A stretch of DNA of 64,000 bases from Gaiellasilicea sp963761905 (GTDB taxonomy: Bacteria; Actinomycetota; Thermoleophilia; Gaiellales; Gaiellaceae), in assembly GCA_963761905.1 (NCBI GenBank), contig CAVXIQ010000005.1, forward strand, positions 538,310-602,309, read 5' to 3'. Of this stretch, positions 63,638 to 64,000 are shown one piece after another (positions within the stretch are counted from its first letter, which is position 1; each line of letters opens with the position of its first letter). The notes below the pieces were generated by a model. That model had not been told where the DNA came from, did no database searches, and saw nothing but the letters and a program-made list of their open reading frames with translations. The translations under genes were made by a program, and so were the position numbers.

Positions 63638-64000
63638 GTGCAGGACTACGAGCTCTCGAGCCTCTCCACCGGCGAGCGGGTGATCAGCGAGCAGGTTCCC
63701 GGGGTCCGCTCGGTCTCGCTCGGCTTCTGGATCGGCGCGGGCTCGAGGGACGAGACCGACGGTCGCGCCGGCGTCTCCCACTTCATCGAACACCTGCTCT
63801 TCAAGGGCACCGCGAAGCATTCCGCCCAAGAGATCGCGGAGGTGTTCGACGGCCTCGGCGGCGAGCTCAACGCCGCCACCTCGCGTGAGACAACCGTCCT
63901 CTACGCGCGCGTTCCGGACGATCGACTGGAGACCGCGCTCGACGTCATGGTCGGGATGGTCTACGAGCCCGCCTTCGCCGAGCTCGACTCGGAGCGGGAG
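63638..64000 (+). CDS. M16-family zinc metallopeptidase, 3' end missing
   Basis: GTG start at 63638; 121 codons are visible and the frame is open at the right edge. The inverted zinc motif HFIEHLLFKGT (HxxEH), preceded by SVSLGFWIGAGSRDE, and the Glu further on (ATSRETTVLYA) identify the M16 (pitrilysin/processing peptidase) family, ~420 aa when complete. Cleaves peptides or processes proteins in the cytoplasm. Often encoded near pnp, as here. Confidence 0.92.
   Translation, partial: MQDYELSSLSTGERVISEQVPGVRSVSLGFWIGAGSRDETDGRAGVSHFIEHLLFKGTAKHSAQEIAEVFDGLGGELNAATSRETTVLYARVPDDRLETALDVMVGMVYEPAFAELDSERE

Overview
The window is about 64 kb of high-GC DNA. Gene density, an actinobacterial integration host factor (mihF), a BTAD/SARP-type regulator, short or leaderless leaders and GTG/TTG starts point to Actinomycetota. 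CHRD, Hcp-like and small secreted proteins suggest a Thermoleophilia-like (Gaiellales/Solirubrobacterales) lineage; that placement is inference from gene content only. Many genes, including essential ones (nusA, coaBC, carA), are broken by single-base shifts, nearly all of them one extra G or C. This looks like residual insertion error in a long-read assembly, so such genes are annotated as one gene with the shift positions given.

Layout. 1-940: 3' part of an ABC solute-binding protein gene and its terminator. 1042-6966: accessory region. It holds a tRNA-Ser-like 3' fragment, then a 5.67-kb island bounded by a 45-bp direct repeat of the tRNA-Gly(CCC) 3' half, carrying a small secreted protein, a BTAD/beta-propeller regulator, a BMP-type binding protein, another secreted protein, a truncated aminoglycoside-phosphotransferase-like gene and four copies of a ~27-bp repeat. 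7025-11090 (minus): HerA-like ATPase, staphylococcal-nuclease-like lipoprotein, patatin. 11595-17863: CHRD protein, duplicated membrane protein, corA, two divergent MFS genes (one fused to a cyclic-nucleotide domain), tRNA-Arg(CCG). 17864-19827: two M43 metalloproteases. 19916-21957: dgcA-dgcN (D-glutamate use). 22057-26990: glycosidase-like protein, an SOS-controlled LysM protein resembling YneA, rnz, a GT-C membrane glycosyltransferase.

27038-35397 is a pyrimidine operon (pyrR-pyrB-pyrC-carA-carB-pyrK-pyrD) behind a PyrR-binding leader that can hide the ribosome-binding site. 35485-37904: mihF-gmk-rpoZ-coaBC. 37891-43821: moxR/DUF58/transglutaminase module, nucleotidyltransferase, TPR protein, dtd. 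45335-53957: rimP-nusA-ylxR-infB-ylxP, then rbfA-nrnA-truB-ribF, with an intrinsic terminator in the rimP leader. 53964-58327: a gamma-glutamyltransferase, then rpsO-pnp with a long hairpin between the last two. 58385-63449: response regulator with Hcp-like protein, and two large secreted surface proteins. 63638-64000: start of an M16 peptidase gene.

The points most worth follow-up are the leaderless SOS/LysM gene with two LexA boxes, the pnp leader with mutually exclusive pairings over the ribosome-binding site, the att-bounded island with its dispersed repeat, the zinc-finger-like tail on NusA, the split and shortened CarB, and the response regulator-Hcp pair.
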